Assembly (NCBI GenBank): GCA_913774355.1
Contig: CAJYGB010000034.1
Span: forward strand, 1-64,000
DNA from: an uncultured Chryseobacterium sp.
GTDB lineage: Bacteria > Bacteroidota > Bacteroidia > Flavobacteriales > Weeksellaceae
Direction: 5' to 3'
Length of the DNA stretch: 64,000 nt
Part shown: in pieces, positions 42,644 through 51,808 of the stretch
Position numbering within the stretch: position 1 is the first letter of the stretch
How the letters are laid out: the number at the start of each line of letters is the position of its first letter
The notes under the pieces: model-generated
The model's input: the letters and a program-made list of their open reading frames with translations, nothing else
Database searches by the model: none
Told to the model about the DNA's origin: nothing
Made by a program: the position numbers and the translations under genes

Positions 42644-45355
42644 ATGAAGAAGAGCATATGGCTGCTGATATTTTTATTTCAATTTTTAATACTGAACGGA
42701 CAAAAGCTCAGCATTGACGGAAAAATCGTGGATTTTGGAAAAAAGCCGGTGGAAAATGCTACGGTTTATCTTTTAAAGCAAAAAGATTCTTCTGTCATTA
42801 ATTATACCTCAACCAATAAAGAAGGAAAATTTTCATTAAAAACGGATGAGCTTAAAGAATCGTTTATCCTAAAGGCGGATGCTGAGAAATTTATTTCGTA
42901 TTCCAAAGTTTTTGAAAAAATCAACCGATCCGTAGACATCGGAACCATCGAGCTGGATAAAAACACCATAACCAATATTGAAGAGGTTAGGATCACCGTT
43001 TCCCCGATAAAAATTAAAAAAGATACCATTGAATTCAATGCCGCCGCCATAAAAGTTCGTCCCGACAGCAGCATCGAAGAACTTCTGAAAAACATCAGCG
43101 GCGTGGAAATCGACAGCGACGGAAAAATAACGGCCAATGGAAAGCAGGTGGATCAGATCATGATCAACGGAAAGCCTTTCTTCGATAAAGACGGCAAAAT
43201 TGCCTTGAAAAACATTCCTGCCGATATCATTAAAAACATCCAGTTTACAACGACCAAAACGAAGGAAGAAGAGCTCACCGGAAAACCGCCGAAATCTGAA
43301 AATACGACCATCAATTTTACCATTGATGATAAGAAAAATAAGGGTTTTCTTTCAAGGCTTTCTGCCGGTTACGGCTCCGACAAAAGATATGAAGGCAGCG
43401 GGTTCCTGAGCTACTTTAAGGACAAAAGGAAAATAAGCCTCGTGTTTTCTTCCAACAACATCAATGCGCGGGGAGATTCCGGCAACGGAGGCAGTTCACG
43501 GGCTTCACAGACCGGAAGCGGCGGACAGGGCATCCGGAAATCCACCACCATCGGCCTGAATTATACGGACCAACTGAGCAAAGAAGCCGATCTGGACGCT
43601 TTCGGACTTACCCGCACGGAAACCGATCTTCAGAACGCATCAAAGATCTCGAAAACAACCTTTCTACCCGATTATAAACTGAAAACCAACTCGGAAAGCC
43701 AGGCCGAAAACAACACTGAACAGTACAACTTCAACGCATCCGTCAAAATAAAGCCGGACACGCTGAGCACGATTTATTTTTCTCCCGCCTTCTCCCGCTC
43801 GGCAACAAAGAATTTCAATACCTCAAAGGCGGCTACCTTGAGAGATGAGACCCTGTTGAACCAAAGCACCTCTTCGGTCCGTTCGGATTCGGAAAGCCAT
43901 TCCTTTACCCCAAACATCCACTATTCAAGAAAATTCAGTAAAAAAGGACGTTTTTTTTATTCAAGTCTAAATACGTCAATCACAGAAAATAAAAATAAAA
44001 GCCTCACCAATTCCCAGACCTTTTTCTATGATAACGGCGTGGAAGACCCTGCAAAAAGGGATTTCAGGAACCAGCTGGCCAAAACCAAATCTCAAAACAA
44101 CAATTACAGCTTCAATGCAAAATATACGGAACCGATCTCGGATTCGCTGAATATTAATTTCGGTTTAGATTACAACTCCACCAATACCTTCAATGAAAGG
44201 ATGGTGAATGATTTTGATCCGGCAACCGGGCAGTACTCAAGCTACAACCTGCCGTTATCCAACAGCTCGGATCAGAAAAACAGCCAGCTTTCGCCACAGG
44301 TAACGGTTGAGCTAAACAAGCAGAAGTACAATTTCTGGGCTTCAGCCAATGTGGATTTTACAGACCTGAAGTATAATTCCTTATTCAATGGGCAGCGTTT
44401 TGAACTACACCGGAATTTCATTCTGCCGGATTACAATGCCGGACTGCAATATAAACTTTCACAGAATTCGAGGTTGAACATCTACAACTCAGCAAGCTTC
44501 ACCATCCCTGCTGCCGAACGGCTGATTCCTTATGTTGACGAATCGAATCCCTTGGTTACCTACCAGGGAAATCCCGATCTTAAAAATGCCTGGAGCAACC
44601 GGGCAAGCCTGTACTACAACAACTTCAATGTTCCCAAAAACACCAATTATTACATCAACCTGTCTTTTACTTACAACAGCAACGACACGACAGCATTTTC
44701 CTATTATGATGATTCCGGGAAGCAGTTTGTCACGTACACCAACATCAGCGGGAACAAAAGCGCAAATTTCGGAAGTGGTTTCAGCAAAACGTTTAAGTGG
44801 AACGACCAGAAAATAACCGTCACCCCGAAAGCAGGCCTGAGCTACCGGTATAACCGCGGCTTCATCAACGGACAAATGTACACCGGGAATTCTTATGTCT
44901 TGAATCCGGGGATCAACCTGGTGTATGATAAAAAGGATAAAATCAACATCAAACCATCCTACAGCATTAATTATTCCTTTTCAAACTATAAAAATTACAG
45001 CGTGGAAAGCATCAGGAATACCTATCAGACCTTTTCGCTGGAGCTTACTAATTATTTCCTTAAGACCAATCTGATTCTTGAAAATGATTTCGAATACAAC
45101 ACCAGTTCCAATATCGCCCCGGGTTTCAAAAGGGATTTCTATTTCCTGAATTCTGCCATCGGCTATTCTTTCTACAAAAAACAGCTGACAGCAAAAGTAA
45201 AAGTCTATGATGTATTAAACCAGAACCAGAGTGTGAGAAGAAATATTACCGCTACTTATGTGGAAGACCGGGAAGACCTGATCCTGAGACGGTACATAAT
45301 GTTTTATTTAACACTGAAACTGAATAAATTTACAAGTACAAGTAAGAAAAAGTAA
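42644..45355 (+). CDS. TonB-receptor-like outer-membrane beta-barrel protein, copy 2
   Basis: The Met at 42644 aligns with the first copy's start (a Met at 42638 is also possible). The 903-residue protein keeps the regulatory-like domain (KIVDFGKKPVENATVYLL), plug (IKKDTIEFNAAAIKVRPDS, INGKPFFDKDGKIALKNIP) and barrel end (RYIMFYLTLKLNKF) of copy 1, with a shorter variable loop near residues 280-300 (G/S-rich). The loops exposed at the surface differ more than the plug, as expected for diverging receptors. Ligand unknown. Confidence 0.85.
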   Translation: MKKSIWLLIFLFQFLILNGQKLSIDGKIVDFGKKPVENATVYLLKQKDSSVINYTSTNKEGKFSLKTDELKESFILKADAEKFISYSKVFEKINRSVDIGTIELDKNTITNIEEVRITVSPIKIKKDTIEFNAAAIKVRPDSSIEELLKNISGVEIDSDGKITANGKQVDQIMINGKPFFDKDGKIALKNIPADIIKNIQFTTTKTKEEELTGKPPKSENTTINFTIDDKKNKGFLSRLSAGYGSDKRYEGSGFLSYFKDKRKISLVFSSNNINARGDSGNGGSSRASQTGSGGQGIRKSTTIGLNYTDQLSKEADLDAFGLTRTETDLQNASKISKTTFLPDYKLKTNSESQAENNTEQYNFNASVKIKPDTLSTIYFSPAFSRSATKNFNTSKAATLRDETLLNQSTSSVRSDSESHSFTPNIHYSRKFSKKGRFFYSSLNTSITENKNKSLTNSQTFFYDNGVEDPAKRDFRNQLAKTKSQNNNYSFNAKYTEPISDSLNINFGLDYNSTNTFNERMVNDFDPATGQYSSYNLPLSNSSDQKNSQLSPQVTVELNKQKYNFWASANVDFTDLKYNSLFNGQRFELHRNFILPDYNAGLQYKLSQNSRLNIYNSASFTIPAAERLIPYVDESNPLVTYQGNPDLKNAWSNRASLYYNNFNVPKNTNYYINLSFTYNSNDTTAFSYYDDSGKQFVTYTNISGNKSANFGSGFSKTFKWNDQKITVTPKAGLSYRYNRGFINGQMYTGNSYVLNPGINLVYDKKDKINIKPSYSINYSFSNYKNYSVESIRNTYQTFSLELTNYFLKTNLILENDFEYNTSSNIAPGFKRDFYFLNSAIGYSFYKKQLTAKVKVYDVLNQNQSVRRNITATYVEDREDLILRRYIMFYLTLKLNKFTSTSKKK

Positions 45356-45518
45356 TTCACATAATTATGCTCAAAACCTTTTAATTCCGATCAATTATAT
45401 TCTTAATTATTTAAAGGATTAAATTAAAAAAAATTAAAACACCATTTGGTGTATTAAAAAAATTTAATAATATTGTCATCAGATTGCAATCTAAAAATAA
45501 CTTTTAAATTAAAAAACT

Positions 45519-45950
45519 ATGAAAAAAATTCTTTTAACTGCGATGATCGGCTTTGCAGGATTAGTAACTGCAAACACTACTGGGTTTACTTCAAACTTTT
45601 CTAAAACTTTAGAGTCAAAGAGTGTAAACTTCTTTAAGAAGATTAAAATTGATGAATACATTACTGACACAAATGGAACTTCATGGCATATCTATGGTTG
45701 GGTAGATGTTTCAGTAGGTTGGTCTGGTCCTAAAATTAATCACTATGATATTCACATGGTAGGCGGTGGACACCACTATCATTTCCAAGGAAAAATAATG
45801 CAGGAACAGGGAGCAAATGGAGATATTAAAAATACAATTGACGGTACTTTAACAGATGATGAAAAGGGTACTAAAATAGAAATTGATAATAATCTTCAAA
45901 ATGTATTGTACCAACTAAATGACAATGTAATCAAAAATAACCCGGAATAA
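45519..45950 (+). CDS. small secreted His-rich hypothetical protein
   Basis: The 143-residue protein has a signal peptide (MKKILLTAMIGFAGLVTAN), a region with GTSWHIYGWVDVSVGW and the cluster MVGGGHHYHFQGK, which could bind metal. The C-terminus is acidic and polar. I do not recognise the family. The coding sequence is more AT-rich than its neighbours, which hints at recent acquisition. A hairpin separates it from the next small gene. Confidence 0.55.
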   Translation: MKKILLTAMIGFAGLVTANTTGFTSNFSKTLESKSVNFFKKIKIDEYITDTNGTSWHIYGWVDVSVGWSGPKINHYDIHMVGGGHHYHFQGKIMQEQGANGDIKNTIDGTLTDDEKGTKIEIDNNLQNVLYQLNDNVIKNNPE

Positions 45951-45957
45951 ATAATAA

Positions 45958-45990
45958 TTAGCGAGAATATTGTTCTCGCTAATTTAAATA
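45958..45990 (+). terminator. hairpin between the two small secreted-protein genes
   Basis: A perfect 10-bp stem (45958-45967 with 45973-45982) and 5-base loop followed by TTTAAAT. It could be a terminator or an attenuator, since the next gene starts nine bases later. Confidence 0.6.
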
Positions 45991-45998
45991 TTATAGGT

Positions 45999-46379
45999 AT
46001 GAAAAAATATATTATCCTATCAGCAGTACTTATTTGCTTTTCATTTGCTGAATTCCAGAAAAATAATTTTACCGGAAACTGGAATCTGGTTGACTCTTAT
46101 AATATAGAACAAATTAATTTCAAGAATCTGGCATTGCATGAGATGGTTAAGAAAAAAATAGTTGAGCAGAAAAGCCAGATTATTTTTTCAGACGAGGAGA
46201 TTATGATCAAACAAAACGAGGTTGTTACTGATAAAAGTAAAATCAAAGATTTGAAAAAAATCACTAATGACAGCATTGTTTTTAAATTTGACGATCACAC
46301 CGCTTCATTTAAACTGAAAAATGAGAAAAGCGGAATAATCACAGTTGATAAAAACGCTGTATTTTTAGTTGAAAAATAA
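45999..46379 (+). CDS. small secreted lipocalin-like hypothetical protein
   Basis: The 126-residue protein has a signal sequence (LICFSFAEF), then NFTGNWNLVDSYN, which resembles the start of lipocalin-like domains, followed by lysine-rich strands (SQIIFSDEEIMIKQNEVV, SIVFKFDDHTASFKL). The assignment to a lipocalin-like fold rests only on this opening and the strand pattern. It is AT-rich like the previous gene. A strong terminator follows. Confidence 0.5.
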   Translation: MKKYIILSAVLICFSFAEFQKNNFTGNWNLVDSYNIEQINFKNLALHEMVKKKIVEQKSQIIFSDEEIMIKQNEVVTDKSKIKDLKKITNDSIVFKFDDHTASFKLKNEKSGIITVDKNAVFLVEK

Positions 46380-46405
46380 TAATTCACTTTACCTGTTTAA
46401 ATTCT

Positions 46406-46440
46406 AAAGGTCCGTTTCATCAATTATGAAACGGACTTTT
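46406..46440 (+). terminator. terminator of the lipocalin-like gene
   Basis: A 15-bp stem with one G-T pair (46406-46420 with 46426-46440) around a 5-base loop, ending in T's. Confidence 0.8.
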
Positions 46441-46606
46441 CTTGTATTATCCCTCAAATAATCGGATGAACTGTTTCTGTAGATTTGCAAGTGGCCAATC
46501 ATCCATATTACAAATACATGCATAACAGGATTTTTATCATTTAAATCTAAACATCCATTTAACGGAAAGCAATTTATGACTAAATTAGCATCAAATTTTT
46601 GAGACA

Positions 46607-48463
46607 ATGAAGAGACATTTTTCCATGTGGCTTTCCTTCCTGTTTATTCTGGCAATGGCACAGAATAAGCAGCCCGATACTTTTGTAAAGGACAATTTCA
46701 TTAAAAAGGAAATCTACATTCCGATGAGTGACGGGGTCAGGCTTTTTACTTCGGTATATATTCCCAAGGATATTTCCGCCAAAAACAAATACCCGTTCCT
46801 GATGCAGAGGACCTGCTACAGCGTGGCGCCATACGGTGAAAATGAATACCGCACCAAGCTGGGCCCGAATCCGTATCTGATGAACGACAAATACATTTTC
46901 GTTTACCAGGATGTCCGCGGAAGGTATATGAGCGAAGGAACCTTCACCAATATGACGCCACAGGTGGACCATAAAACGAAAAAAGATGTGGACGAAAGCA
47001 CCGATACCTATGATACCATCGACTGGCTGGTGAAAAACATCAAAGACAACAACGGAAAGTTAGGACAATACGGAACTTCTTATCCCGGTTTTTATACGGC
47101 AGTAGGTGTTCTCGCACAACATCCTGCTTTGGTAGCCTCTTCCCCGCAGGCACCGATCTCCGATTTCTGGAACGACGATTTCCTGCACAACGGAAGATTT
47201 ATGCTCGCGTATTTCAGAACATTCCCGGTTTTCGGAGTTCAGAAAACGAAACCTGAGAATAAAGCTTGGTATAATGATTCCATGATCAAAGTTTCTTCCG
47301 AAGACGGACTGAAATTCTACCGCGATATGGGAACATTAAAAGATGGTTACGAGAAATATTACAAGAATAATTTCTTCATGACGGAAGTTATGAACCACAC
47401 CAATTACGATGAATTCTGGCAGAAAAGAGGTTTGCTGCCTCATCTAAAAAATGTAAATCATGCCGTAATGACAGTCGGAGGCTGGTTTGATGCGGAAGAC
47501 CTTTCCGGACCGCTGAATATCTATAAAACTATCGAAAAAACAAGTCCGAAAGCGAAAAATACAATCGTTATGGGGCCTTTTTCCCACGGAGCCTGGGCTT
47601 ACGAGCAGGGAAAACATTTCCATAACCAGATCTATTTCGGCGACAGCATTGCAACCTATTATCAGAAAAATCTGGAAACGAAATTCTTCAATCATTACCT
47701 GAAAGGAAATACCAAGCAGGATGCCGGTCTGCCGGAAGCCATGATGTATGACACCGGGGCAAAGCAATGGAGGGAATTTACATCATATCCACCGAAAGAA
47801 GCTAAAAAAGTAAACTTCTACTTATCCGGGGGAACCCTTAAAAATTCAGCCGGACAAGGTTTTTCAGAATATTACAGCGATCCGAACAATCCGGTTTTAA
47901 GCTCTGAAAACTTAAAAGATTTCAACGGCTTTACCCCAAGAAATTATATGTCGGAAGACCAGCGTTTTGCCGAAGGAAGACCGGATGTACTTACCTTCAC
48001 GACGGAAGCTTTGACGGAAGACCTTACACTCGCCGGTGAAATTATGGCTAAATTAAATATTGCTTCCTCTTCTACCGATGCCGATTTTGCAGTGAAGTTA
48101 ATCGACATTTATCCTGAAGATTTCAAACCTGCTGAGAAGAAAGACGGAGTGATCTACGGAAATTACCATCAGATGGTACGAAGCGAAATCATGCCGGCAA
48201 GATTCCGGAATTCAAGGGAGAAAGCCGAAGCCTTAATCCCGAATCAGAAGACCGCTGTGAATTTCAGGCTTCAGGATGTGGTTCACACCTTTAAAAAAGG
48301 ACACAAGATCCAGATCCAGATTTCTTCCACCTGGTTCCCTTTGTTCGCGATCAATCCGCAGAAATTCCTGGACAATCCGAATTTCGCCACGAAAGAAGAT
48401 TACACAAAAGCTTTCATTAAGGTATTTGATGACAGTGCGATTGAAGTGGAAGTTTTAAAATAA
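46607..48463 (+). CDS. CocE/NonD-family (S15) secreted hydrolase
   Basis: The 618-residue protein has a signal peptide (FLFILAMAQ) and an alpha/beta-hydrolase domain: YIPMSDGVRLFTSVYIP, VYQDVRGRYMSEG, nucleophile Ser158 in Y-G-T-S-Y-P-G, and FSHGAWAYEQGKH with the catalytic His. The C-terminal third is the jelly-roll domain of X-Pro dipeptidyl peptidases and CocE (SSSTDADFAVKLIDIYPEDF). Members cleave X-Pro peptides, cocaine esters or glutaryl-acyl groups; the exact substrate is open. It has its own terminator. Confidence 0.9.
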   Translation: MKRHFSMWLSFLFILAMAQNKQPDTFVKDNFIKKEIYIPMSDGVRLFTSVYIPKDISAKNKYPFLMQRTCYSVAPYGENEYRTKLGPNPYLMNDKYIFVYQDVRGRYMSEGTFTNMTPQVDHKTKKDVDESTDTYDTIDWLVKNIKDNNGKLGQYGTSYPGFYTAVGVLAQHPALVASSPQAPISDFWNDDFLHNGRFMLAYFRTFPVFGVQKTKPENKAWYNDSMIKVSSEDGLKFYRDMGTLKDGYEKYYKNNFFMTEVMNHTNYDEFWQKRGLLPHLKNVNHAVMTVGGWFDAEDLSGPLNIYKTIEKTSPKAKNTIVMGPFSHGAWAYEQGKHFHNQIYFGDSIATYYQKNLETKFFNHYLKGNTKQDAGLPEAMMYDTGAKQWREFTSYPPKEAKKVNFYLSGGTLKNSAGQGFSEYYSDPNNPVLSSENLKDFNGFTPRNYMSEDQRFAEGRPDVLTFTTEALTEDLTLAGEIMAKLNIASSSTDADFAVKLIDIYPEDFKPAEKKDGVIYGNYHQMVRSEIMPARFRNSREKAEALIPNQKTAVNFRLQDVVHTFKKGHKIQIQISSTWFPLFAINPQKFLDNPNFATKEDYTKAFIKVFDDSAIEVEVLK

Positions 48464-48474
48464 ACAAAAAAAAG

Positions 48475-48510
48475 AAAAGGTAGCTTCGAGAATCTCAGCT
48501 ACCTTTTTTA
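48475..48510 (+). terminator. terminator of the CocE/NonD hydrolase gene
   Basis: An 11-bp perfect stem (48475-48485 with 48497-48507), 11-base loop and T-run. Confidence 0.75.
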
Positions 48511-48573
48511 TTTTTGTCTCTCGCAGATTTCCAGATAACACGGATTTTTACTGATCAATTACTTCCCCACTCC

Positions 48574-48655
48574 GTTTGCCATCCCGCAGGGATCTAGACA
48601 TAGATTAGAGAAGTAACGGAAAGATTCGTGTTAAGATTCCTGCGGAAAGACAAAC
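48574..48655 (+). repeat. dispersed repeat family A, copy 2
   Basis: Shares CGTTTG-CATCCCGCAGGGATCT and the following TAG-ATTAGAGA and GGAAAGA words with the element at 23797, and ends with GACAAAC. The whole spacer 48511-49012 has no gene and is made of such relics. Confidence 0.65.
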
Positions 48656-48690
48656 CATACGCTTATTAATACGTTTAAATTTTCCACACC

Positions 48691-48770
48691 GTTTGTCATT
48701 GACTACGTCGAATCTACGATTTCCCGCAGGGAATCTAAGCATAGTATTAGAGAAATAACTGAACGTTTGG
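48691..48770 (+). repeat. dispersed repeat family A, copy 3
   Basis: Begins GTTTGTCATT, contains TTCCCGCAGGGAATCTAA and ATAGTATTAGAGA, matching copy 1. A short insertion (GACTACGTCG) separates the first two words. Confidence 0.6.
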
Positions 48771-48840
48771 GCTGGATAATCTCCCACAGATTTTCACAGG
48801 TCATTATGCTTTATTTTAACACATAAGTCACAGAGAAAGT

Positions 48841-48911
48841 TTGAATAGCTTGAAAATATTTTTAGAACATATGAGATTAAAAATCAAAGATTTTTAAAAA
48901 CTTCTGTGTGC
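48841..48911 (+). repeat. dispersed repeat family B, plus orientation
   Basis: These 71 bases match the reverse complement of 59241-59311 with five mismatches. A shorter related sequence lies at 59057-59092. Confidence 0.85.
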
Positions 48912-49012
48912 TTTTTCCAGCATCGAGTATTTAACTTTATTCTTCGGCATGAATATCTTTTGAGCCTTTTGTGGTAAAATCTCAGGTTTTCGCCTTCCAA
49001 CAAGCCAAAAAG

Positions 49013-49624
49013 CTACTCCGCAATCGTCCGGAACGTCAGGTTTACCCTCGGGGTTTTCACTTTGGTAGTCGTCGGCAAACGATGCAGCCAGTGATCCTGT
49101 GTGGTTCCTTTCATTACCAGCAGACTGCCGTTTTCGAGGAACACCTCTGCTTTTTCGTTTTCCGTTTTATGTTTGAACAGAAACTTCCTTTCGGCACCGA
49201 ACGTTAATGAAGCAATCGCCCTATGCTTTTTCAGGTCTTTTTCCGCATCACTGTGGTATGCCATTCCCTCACTGCCATCGTGGTACAGGTTCAGGAGGCA
49301 GGAATTGTAGGTTTCTCCGGTGATTTCTTCACACTTCCGTTTCAGCTCGAGCAGTTCCGGCGTCCACGGTTTCGCATATTTTGTCCGTTTGGAATACGTA
49401 TATTCAAAAGGCTGGTCCCCAAACCAGGCGACTTTCCTTTTGGTGATAATCAGCTTTCCAAAAATAATGGCTTCATCATTTTCCCATGGAATTTGCTGGA
49501 ACAGATAATCATAATAAGCATCCGCCTTTTCTCTGGAGAAAACTTTTCCGTAATAATGCACGGTTCCGTCTTTGGGAAGGAGGTTTAAAGGATAATCTGA
49601 TATGTCTTCGAAAAGGCTAAGCAT
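49013..49624 (-). CDS. AlkB-like Fe(II)/2-oxoglutarate dioxygenase
   Basis: The 203-residue protein has the iron ligands H-x-D in M-A-Y-H-S-D and the distal His in D-H-W-L-H-R-L-P, then the 2-oxoglutarate arginines in PRVNLTFR. NSCLLNLYHDGSEGMAYHSD-type sequence is the AlkB/ALKBH2-3 signature. Such enzymes remove methyl groups from N1-methyladenine and N3-methylcytosine in DNA. The Ada-like gene lies just upstream on the same strand, supporting an alkylation-repair locus. Confidence 0.9.
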   Translation of the reverse strand: MLSLFEDISDYPLNLLPKDGTVHYYGKVFSREKADAYYDYLFQQIPWENDEAIIFGKLIITKRKVAWFGDQPFEYTYSKRTKYAKPWTPELLELKRKCEEITGETYNSCLLNLYHDGSEGMAYHSDAEKDLKKHRAIASLTFGAERKFLFKHKTENEKAEVFLENGSLLVMKGTTQDHWLHRLPTTTKVKTPRVNLTFRTIAE

Positions 49625-49721
49625 GGCTGTTGAGTCAATATTTTATGTTTAGTATCTAATGTTATCATTTCATCTTTGTTATAGAAACTGGGATGGAAAA
49701 AATGTGCTGATTTCTGAATAA

Positions 49722-49781
49722 ATTTTGGCTAAAGCCAATTTTTATTTATATATCTTAAAACGGTCTAAAGCCCGTTTCTAT
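49722..49781 (+). repeat. dispersed repeat family C, copy 1
   Basis: Two small hairpins of the form GGC-TAAA-GCC: TTGGCTAAAGCCAA and ACGG-CTAAAG-CCGT. The same pair recurs at 54920-54982. Confidence 0.65.
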
Positions 49782-49847
49782 CGATAAAATAATGGGTTTA
49801 AATTTTAAATAAATTATTCTATTTATTTAAAATTTTGATCTTTGTAT

Positions 49848-50696
49848 CTAAAAGTCTGAATAGGTTCTTGAGCTTTCCCAGCCTATGATCAGCTGTTTTC
49901 TTTCGGTTCCCCACATATAGCCGCCGATTTTCCCGGACGACTGGATCACGCGGTGGCACGGAATCAAAAACGCTACCGGATTACTTCCGATCGCGGTTCC
50001 CACGGCTCTTGACGCTTTGGAATGCCCGATTTTCTCAGCCAGCTTTCCATAAGTAGATAATTTTCCCATAGGAATAGTCAGCAGGCTTTCCCAGACTTTA
50101 AGCTGAAAATCCGTGCCCTTTAGGTGGAGCTTAACGGTGTTGAGTTCCGTCCAGTCCTTGCTGAAAATGGACAGGGCATTTTTCTGGAAATCATCTTGTT
50201 GTTCAAAAAAAGAAGCATTGGGAAATTTAGCCTGTAAATCTCCCAATGCTTTAGGTATATCATTTTCAAAAGCCAGGTAGCAGATTCCTTTTTCTGTGGA
50301 AGCTGCAATCACATTTCCGAAAGGACTTCCGGAAAAACTGTAATTGATCCTAAGGCTTTTTCCCCCGTTTTTATATTCTGCCGGAGACATCCCTTCGATT
50401 TTCACAAACAGGTCATGTAACCGGCTCGTGCTCGAAAGTCCCGTTTCCAGCGCGGTATCAAACAAACTCGCTTTTTCTTCCTTCAGTAAACTTTTGGCAT
50501 GCTCAAGACTGATGAACTGCAAAAATTTCTTCGGACTCGTTCCTGCCCAGTCGGAAAACATCTTCTGAAAATGGGCCGGACTTAAACTGATTTCTTCCGC
50601 CACTTCCTCCAAACCCGGCTGAAGCCTGAAGTTGCTCCGGATATAATCTATCGCCCTGGCAATTCTTTCGTAATCGATCTGACTTTGTGTGGACAT
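49848..50696 (-). CDS. AraC-type HTH / O6-methylguanine-DNA methyltransferase fusion (Ada-like)
   Basis: The 282-residue protein fuses an AraC-family DNA-binding domain (about 10-110; AEEISLSPAHFQKMFSDWAG) to a methyltransferase domain with the suicide cysteine Cys247 in I-P-C-H-R-V and the conserved SKASRAVGTAIGSNP. The zinc-binding N-terminal methylphosphotriester sensor (AdaA Cys domain) of E. coli Ada is missing, so activation by that route is not expected. It repairs O6-alkylguanine and may regulate the alkB-like gene next to it. Confidence 0.9.
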   Translation of the reverse strand: MSTQSQIDYERIARAIDYIRSNFRLQPGLEEVAEEISLSPAHFQKMFSDWAGTSPKKFLQFISLEHAKSLLKEEKASLFDTALETGLSSTSRLHDLFVKIEGMSPAEYKNGGKSLRINYSFSGSPFGNVIAASTEKGICYLAFENDIPKALGDLQAKFPNASFFEQQDDFQKNALSIFSKDWTELNTVKLHLKGTDFQLKVWESLLTIPMGKLSTYGKLAEKIGHSKASRAVGTAIGSNPVAFLIPCHRVIQSSGKIGGYMWGTERKQLIIGWESSRTYSDF

Positions 50697-50763
50697 ATTC
50701 GTTTATTTTACCTCACAAATTTCCGAAGAATGTACGGCAGAAAAAATCCGATTCCTGCGGAAT

Positions 50764-51621
50764 TTAGTTGTTGTTATAAATATGATAGTAAGCCAGCATT
50801 TTGTAATACAGCTTTGCCGCCAAAAATGCGCTTGGTTTAGCCATCGGGGAATCCATCAATTCCACAATATCAAACGCGACCACGTTGCATTTTTCAAATA
50901 CTTTTCTTAATAATTCTAGCGTCGGGTACCACTGTAAACCTCCCGGTTCAGGAGTTCCTGTTGACGGACAAAGCGAAGGATCGAAAGCATCAAGGTCGAT
51001 GGTGATGTACACATTTCCTGAAACCTTTTCCAATACGTCATTTACCCAGTTTTCGTTATTGGCGATCTCGTGAGCAAAGAATACCCTTCCTTCAGGCAGA
51101 TATTGAGTTTCTTCAACATCCATAGAACGGATTCCCACCTGCACCAGATTATGTTTCTGGTTTGCCTCAAAAACCGCACAGGCATGGTTGGACGTAGAAC
51201 CGTGGAATTCCGGACGAAGATCGGTATGGGCATCCAGCTGAAGAACCGTTAAGTTCTCGAACTTCTCCCCTACCGCACGGATCGAACCGATGGAAACGGA
51301 ATGCTCACCGCCGAAAAGCGTAAATAATTTTCCGTCATTATTCAAAAGTTCTTTTGTTTTTTGATAAACCGCTTCCGTCATCGCTTCCGGCGTAGAATTT
51401 TCAGAAATTTCTCCGGCTAAATACACGCCTTCCAGATAAGGTTCAGACTGGGTTTCAATGTCGTAAAGCTCCATATTTTCGGAAGCGTCTAAAAACAGTT
51501 CCGGTCCTTTGTCAGCACCTTTCCCCCAGGTTGAGGTTCCGTCGTAAGGCACGGTAACCAATACTACTTTCGAGTTTTCCAATGATGCATTTTCTTCAGG
51601 AATTCCTGCGTATGTCTTCAT
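50764..51621 (-). CDS. speB: agmatinase
   Basis: Starting from the Met at 51621 gives 285 residues beginning MKTYAGIPEENAS. The manganese ligands of the ureohydrolase family are all present: FGGEHS, LDAHTDLRPE and TIDLDAFDPS. Substrate-loop sequence CPSTGTPEPGGLQW fits agmatinase better than arginase. The reaction is agmatine to putrescine and urea. With the arginine decarboxylase at 54999 it completes the ADC route to putrescine. A TAnnTTTG box lies 28 bases upstream. Confidence 0.93.
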   Translation of the reverse strand: MKTYAGIPEENASLENSKVVLVTVPYDGTSTWGKGADKGPELFLDASENMELYDIETQSEPYLEGVYLAGEISENSTPEAMTEAVYQKTKELLNNDGKLFTLFGGEHSVSIGSIRAVGEKFENLTVLQLDAHTDLRPEFHGSTSNHACAVFEANQKHNLVQVGIRSMDVEETQYLPEGRVFFAHEIANNENWVNDVLEKVSGNVYITIDLDAFDPSLCPSTGTPEPGGLQWYPTLELLRKVFEKCNVVAFDIVELMDSPMAKPSAFLAAKLYYKMLAYYHIYNNN

Positions 51622-51648
51622 GTTTTGTCTTAAAATTAATGATTTGCG

Positions 51649-51656
51649 CAAAGATA
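51649..51656 (-). promoter_or_regulatory. -7 box (TATCTTTG) of speB
   Basis: Exact TAnnTTTG match on the minus strand; the heptamer array at 51689-51730 lies just upstream of it. Confidence 0.5.
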
Positions 51657-51688
51657 CGAAGAAGTTTGGAGATGGGTAATCGGTAATA

Positions 51689-51730
51689 TTTAATGTTTAA
51701 TGTTTAATGTTTAATGTTTAATGTTTAATG
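51689..51730. repeat. six tandem TTTAATG heptamers
   Basis: Six exact copies of TTTAATG lie between the divergent promoters of speB and the DUF2089 gene. Microsatellites of this kind change copy number by slippage and, placed about 33 bases upstream of the speB -7 box, could shift promoter strength. Confidence 0.85.
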
Positions 51731-51808
51731 AAGATAAATGGGAAGGATAACAAATTGATATTTTTTAAATTTTATTAAAATTAAATTTAACTTTATTAAA
51801 ATAATATT

